From NCBI GenBank assembly GCA_018263405.1, contig JAANXG010000017.1, forward strand, positions 1 to 10,309: a stretch of 10,309 nt of DNA. Direction: 5' to 3'. This stretch comes from Gammaproteobacteria bacterium (lineage in GTDB: Bacteria; Pseudomonadota; Gammaproteobacteria; Arenicellales; JAANXG01). A model generated the notes under the pieces. That model was given only the letters and a program-made list of their open reading frames with translations, was not told the origin of the DNA and ran no database searches. Made by a program: the position numbers and the translations under genes. This document shows positions 7,255 through 10,309 of this stretch, in pieces; positions within the stretch are counted from its first letter, which is position 1, and each line of letters starts with the position of its first letter.

Positions 7255-8706
7255 ATGCAAAACCAGGTAATAATAAAAATTCTGGGTGTGCTGTGTCTGA
7301 TTTTCAGCGTCACAATGCTCCCGCCGGTTATAGTGTCCTGGTTTTTCCAGGATGGTGAATATATTTCGTTTTTGATTGCGTTTGCTGCAATCGGCGTGAC
7401 CGGATTGATAATGTGGCTGCCCAATGTCCGCGTGCATCGGGACTTACGTTACCGGGATGGTTTCGTGGTCGTGGTGCTTTTCTGGGTTGTCCTCGGGTTG
7501 TTTGGCTCCATTCCCTTATACCTGATCAACCAGGAACCAATGAGCATAACGGATGCCGTATTTGAATCCATATCCGGTTTGACCACCACCGGCGCCACGG
7601 TGATCACCGCCATCGACGATATGCCGCCGTCCGTTCTTTATTACCGGCAGCAGTTGCAGTGGTTGGGAGGTATGGGAATTATCGTTCTGGCGGTCGCTAT
7701 CATGCCGATGCTTGGTGTGGGGGGAATGCAGTTATATCGGGCGGAGACGCCGGGTCCGATGAAGGATACGAAACTCACTCCCCGCATCACCGAAACGGCC
7801 AAGGCGCTTTGGTATATCTATCTCGGGTTAACCGTGGCATGTGCCCTCGGTTACCGACTGGCCGGCATGAGCACCTTCGATGCCGTCGGACACAGTTTTT
7901 CCACTGTGGCAATAGGCGGGTTCTCCACCCACGACACAAACCTGGGTTATTTCGATAATCCCGCTGTGCATTCGATTGCCATCGTTTTCATGTTGGTGGC
8001 CGGTATGAATTTTACGCTGCATTTTACGGCTTGGCGTAGTCGTAGTTTACGGAGCTATTTCGGTGACTCGGAAGTCCTTGTGTACCTCGCTTTAATCTTC
8101 GTGGTGTGCGCCGTCGTGGTGGGTGCGCTCAGTACCTACGACGTATTCAGCTCTACCTTGCAGGGTTTGCAGCAGGGAGTATTTCAAGTCGTATCCATCG
8201 CGACGACTACCGGTTTCACTACGGGGGGGTATGCGTGGTGGCCCTCGTTTCTGCCGGTTCTACTGCTGGCATCGAGTTTTGTGGGTGGATGCGCGGGTTC
8301 GACCGGCGGCGGTATGAAGGTGATACGTGTGCTGCTGTTGTATAAACAGGGTCGTCGTGAATTCCTGCGCCTCGTGCATCCAAACGCCGTGATGTCTATC
8401 AAGATCAACTCAAAACCGGTTCCCGATGCGGTGATCCAGGCCGTGTGGGCGTTCTTTCCCCTTTACGTGCTGTGTTTTACAGGGCTTGGTATTTTAATGA
8501 CCGCCACGGGCCTGGATTGGACGACAGCGTTCGCATCCGTCGCCGCTTGCCTCAATAATCTCGGTCCGGGCATCGGCGGTGTGGCGGCGACGTATTCAGA
8601 CGTCACGGAAACCGGCAAATGGATATTGTGTTTTGCCATGCTGCTAGGTCGGCTGGAATTGATGACACTCCTCGTCCTGTTCTCGGTCGTGTTCTGGCGC
8701 AGTTGA
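7255..8706 (+). CDS. trkH: Trk potassium uptake transmembrane pore subunit TrkH
   Basis: TrkH forms the K+-conducting pore in the inner membrane and works with TrkA. The 483-aa sequence is hydrophobic throughout and shows the four pseudo-repeated M1-P-M2 units of the SKT family. The filter glycines are in TTTGA (G113), VAIGGFST (G221), ATTTGFTTGG (G320) and NNLGPGIGG (G437). The intramembrane loop that gates the pore is visible as GCAGSTGGGMK (345-355), and LGRLE (464-468) near the C-terminus supplies the usual conserved arginine. The length matches the family. The start at ATG 7255 has only a weak ribosome binding site and probably relies on translation from trkA. The 75 bases after its stop contain no clear intrinsic terminator, only a mismatched GC-rich palindrome near 8765-8778, before the convergent gene ends at 8782. 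Confidence 0.96.
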   Translation: MQNQVIIKILGVLCLIFSVTMLPPVIVSWFFQDGEYISFLIAFAAIGVTGLIMWLPNVRVHRDLRYRDGFVVVVLFWVVLGLFGSIPLYLINQEPMSITDAVFESISGLTTTGATVITAIDDMPPSVLYYRQQLQWLGGMGIIVLAVAIMPMLGVGGMQLYRAETPGPMKDTKLTPRITETAKALWYIYLGLTVACALGYRLAGMSTFDAVGHSFSTVAIGGFSTHDTNLGYFDNPAVHSIAIVFMLVAGMNFTLHFTAWRSRSLRSYFGDSEVLVYLALIFVVCAVVVGALSTYDVFSSTLQGLQQGVFQVVSIATTTGFTTGGYAWWPSFLPVLLLASSFVGGCAGSTGGGMKVIRVLLLYKQGRREFLRLVHPNAVMSIKINSKPVPDAVIQAVWAFFPLYVLCFTGLGILMTATGLDWTTAFASVAACLNNLGPGIGGVAATYSDVTETGKWILCFAMLLGRLELMTLLVLFSVVFWRS

Positions 8707-8781
8707 GTCGATCTTGATGCCTTGCACTCCTATTATCGTCGTAGCGCACTTCCTGCATCAGTATTGCGGCCGGCGGCAGCT

Positions 8782-9417
8782 TCACGCGAAATTCATCAGT
8801 CGCCCGACGAGATCGGGGTGTGTCGTGCGAAGTGCTTCGATATCCGACAAGGTGTCGAGGTCATTGAGCTGCTGCAACACGATCAGGTCGATATGGGCGT
8901 TGGCAGCGCGCTCGAGGGTTGCATCGAATACATTTTTGCCGCCCCAGTCCATCCGGTCGAAACACGCGGGGTGCGGTGGATTGATGCCGACAAGGTAGTA
9001 CCCGCCGTCGGCGCTAGGACCGATAACGGCTCTGCCTTGAGTCAGGAAAGCGTGGGCGGTTCGATAAGTCTCCGGCGGGCAGTGGGGCACGTCGCAACCC
9101 ATGATTGCCCCTGCTACGCCTCGTCCATAAGCATCGTTCAAAGCCTGGAACATTTTTGCGCCCAGATTGCCCTCGGATTGCACCGAAACGGTAAGTCCGT
9201 AGCGGCGCTCAATCCTTTCGAAGCACTCGTGATGGGGATCCGGCCAGGCCAGTAAACGTACGCTTCCCGGCCAGGTTTCGGTGGCGCAGCGGACACTCTC
9301 TTCGATCAACGCCTCGGCAAAGTCGGCTGCACCCTGCTCCCCCAACTCGGGGATCAAGCGTGTTTTGACCCGACCCGCCACGGGCGTTTTCGCAAACAGT
9401 ATCAGTTCAGCATCCAT
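8782..9417 (-). CDS. TIGR04282/DUF2064-type transferase (rSAM/selenodomain-associated, GT-A fold)
   Basis: This 211-aa soluble protein resembles nucleotidyl/glycosyl-transferases of the DUF2064 family, which share the GT-A fold with CofC-type guanylyltransferases. The nucleotide-binding signature FAKTPVAGRVKTRL lies at 8-21. GNLGAKM (83-89), a metal-site-like GCDVP (107-111), SADGGYYLVG (135-144) and NDLDTLSDI (185-193) are all typical of the family. The frame extends to 9531, but the conserved sequence starts at MDAELILFAK. The ATG at 9417 shares one base with the stop of the upstream gene (TGATG), so 9417 is chosen and translation is probably coupled. The substrate is unknown. The family is named for co-occurrence with radical SAM/selenodomain proteins of the ArsS group; this is a recalled association and not visible here. 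Confidence 0.88.
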   Translation of the reverse strand: MDAELILFAKTPVAGRVKTRLIPELGEQGAADFAEALIEESVRCATETWPGSVRLLAWPDPHHECFERIERRYGLTVSVQSEGNLGAKMFQALNDAYGRGVAGAIMGCDVPHCPPETYRTAHAFLTQGRAVIGPSADGGYYLVGINPPHPACFDRMDWGGKNVFDATLERAANAHIDLIVLQQLNDLDTLSDIEALRTTHPDLVGRLMNFA

Positions 9418-10151
9418 CACGGATTTTTGCGATAGCGAGCCGCAAGGGCCGATGCGGGAATGCCCCGCCAATATAACCAGCGAAGCCGCCACATTAATCC
9501 GATCGTCCGCCAAACACCGTTTGCCTGCCAACGTCTCGACGATGTTGTGGCGGGTTTACGGATGCGCAGCGGTCGGGACTGTCGTTTGAGCCGTTGTGAC
9601 AGGTCGACATCCTCCATAAGCGGCACAGGAGCAAAGCCGCCGAGACGCACAAAGACTTCGCGATACACGAAAACAGCCTGGTCGCCGGTGCAGATCGACG
9701 TCCAAGCCGAGCGCAGATTCATGGCCCCGGCTACCAGTTTGAGTATCGGACCGGCACGGTCGAAGCGAACGTCGAACCTTCCCCACCGACAACCGGGTTT
9801 CCGGTCCAAACCCTCGATGATCAATTTCGTCGCATTGACGGGTAGCAACGTATCGGCATGCAGGAAAAGCAATACTTCCCCCGTCGCACGCAACGCAGCG
9901 TCGTTCATTTGCCGGGCTCGCCCGGTGGCCGTTCGTTGGAGTTGAATCGGCGGCGTTCTGAGTTGGTTTAAAAGCCTCCACGTACCGTCGATACTGCCAC
10001 CGTCGACGACAATGATTTCCCAGGCACCCAGTTCAGTGAGACGTTTGAGCAACTCCGGCACGATCTCCAATTCGTTATAGACCGGAACGATGATCGAGAT
10101 TCTCAATACGCTCGATGCAGGAGCGGCTTTAAAACCGATTGTTCGAGTCAT
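9417..10151 (-). CDS. TIGR04283-type family 2 glycosyltransferase (rSAM/selenodomain-associated)
   Basis: This 244-aa predicted cytoplasmic glycosyltransferase of the GT2, GT-A fold uses a nucleotide-activated sugar; the acceptor is unknown. The core starts with ISIIVPVYNE (18-27). It continues with DGGSIDGT (50-57), GRARQMN (77-83, characteristic of this subfamily), LHADT (97-101, the DXD-like metal site), WGRFDVRFD (123-131) and GDQAVFV (156-162). It ends with GGFAPVPLMEDVDLSQRL (171-188), which includes the ED of the catalytic-base region. There is no membrane-anchor segment long enough to call. ATG 10151 is the first in-frame start upstream of the core. An AAGGGG about 15 bases ahead is too distant to be a good ribosome binding site. 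The gene overlaps the DUF2064-type gene by one base, so the two probably act in the same pathway. Confidence 0.9.
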   Translation of the reverse strand: MTRTIGFKAAPASSVLRISIIVPVYNELEIVPELLKRLTELGAWEIIVVDGGSIDGTWRLLNQLRTPPIQLQRTATGRARQMNDAALRATGEVLLFLHADTLLPVNATKLIIEGLDRKPGCRWGRFDVRFDRAGPILKLVAGAMNLRSAWTSICTGDQAVFVYREVFVRLGGFAPVPLMEDVDLSQRLKRQSRPLRIRKPATTSSRRWQANGVWRTIGLMWRLRWLYWRGIPASALAARYRKNP

Positions 10152-10160
10152 GATCGCGAC

Positions 10161-10309
10161 TTAGTACCCCTTGACATAATTACGCACACGTTCAGCGGGA
10201 TCGGAAAAGCCGATCGCCAAGGCACGCGAGCGCAGGACTGGCCCGGTCAATTCAAGCGAGCGTAACGCCGGCGAGGGGCTTTTCCGACCCGCCCGAAGGG
10301 AGCGCCTCC
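10161..10309 (-). CDS. Possible C-terminus of an unidentified upstream gene, partial
   Basis: One minus-strand frame is open from the window edge for 48 codons and ends in TAA at 10161-10163, nine bases before the ATG of the glycosyltransferase. The last part, AIGFSDPAERVRNYVKGY, looks protein-like and the spacing suits an operon. The edge-proximal part is rich in Arg and Ser, and another frame in the same DNA is open for 18 codons, so it could be non-coding. I do not recognise the product. It lacks the Cys-rich ending I would expect of an ArsS-type radical SAM protein. Confidence 0.35.
   Translation of the reverse strand, partial: RRSLRAGRKSPSPALRSLELTGPVLRSRALAIGFSDPAERVRNYVKGY
10199..10287. 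repeat. Hairpin plus 11-bp inverted repeat near right edge
   Basis: GATCGG (10199-10204) and CCGATC (10210-10215) form a six-base-pair stem with a five-base loop. In addition, TCGGAAAAGCC (10201-10211) is the exact reverse complement of GGCTTTTCCGA (10277-10287), 65 bases further on. The left arm can therefore pair locally or with the distant arm, but not both. The repeat lies within the doubtful partial reading frame. Its function is unknown. Confidence 0.4.

Noticed and set aside
8722..9255. 177-aa + strand frame and other frames opposite the transferase genes
   Set aside because: They are antisense to genes with strong family motifs and show no recognisable domain.
9418..9531. Longer N-terminus of the DUF2064-type transferase from 9531
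   Set aside because: These 38 residues lie within the end of the overlapping glycosyltransferase gene and precede the conserved MDAELILFAK start; the ATG at 9417 overlaps the stop as in coupled genes.
10199..10210. Second adapter remnant, since GATCGGAAAAGC resembles the adapter GATCGGAAGAGC
   Set aside because: It has an internal mismatch, does not lie at a contig edge and is explained by the local hairpin.

Overview
The window reads as a chromosomal segment of a gammaproteobacterium, probably an uncultured or environmental one of the Chromatiales/Ectothiorhodospiraceae type. The evidence is gene content and order: rsmB, a DUF4390 protein, an NtrY/NtrX-type two-component pair, then trkA and trkH. 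The protein motifs also look gammaproteobacterial. No rRNA, tRNA, CRISPR array, insertion sequence or phage gene is visible. The first 15 bases equal the 3' end of the Illumina TruSeq read-2 adapter, so the left edge is an assembly contig end and not a natural boundary.

Left block, all on the + strand. rsmB (16S rRNA m5C967 methyltransferase) lacks its first few codons at the contig edge. After a 255-base gene-free gap comes a secreted DUF4390 protein of 180 aa. Its end overlaps the start of ntrY, a four-helix membrane histidine kinase, and the ntrY stop overlaps the ntrX start in ATGA. DUF4390-ntrY-ntrX therefore looks like one translationally coupled operon that senses something at the cell envelope. 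The NtrX-type regulator keeps its receiver, AAA+ and Fis-type DNA-binding domains. It lacks the GAFTGA loop used to contact sigma-54.

Middle block, + strand. After a 169-base gap with a perfect 7-bp dyad and a weak candidate promoter, trkA and trkH follow 15 bases apart. Together they encode the cytoplasmic NAD(H)-binding gate and the membrane pore of a Trk potassium uptake system. Linkage of ntrYX with trk genes suggests, but does not prove, a link between envelope sensing and potassium or osmotic homeostasis.

Right block, - strand, convergent with trkH. Two small GT-A-type transferases overlap by one base (TGATG). They match the TIGR04283-type and TIGR04282/DUF2064-type proteins named for co-occurrence with radical SAM/selenodomain proteins (ArsS-like, arsenosugar-type chemistry). 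No radical SAM gene lies inside the window. The operon continues past the right edge, where a 48-codon open frame, possibly the C-terminus of another gene, ends 9 bases before the first transferase.

Overall this is mostly ordinary housekeeping and regulatory DNA. The points most worth a second look are the NtrX lacking GAFTGA beside trkAH, the seemingly leaderless DUF4390 start, and the transferase pair with its unseen upstream partner.
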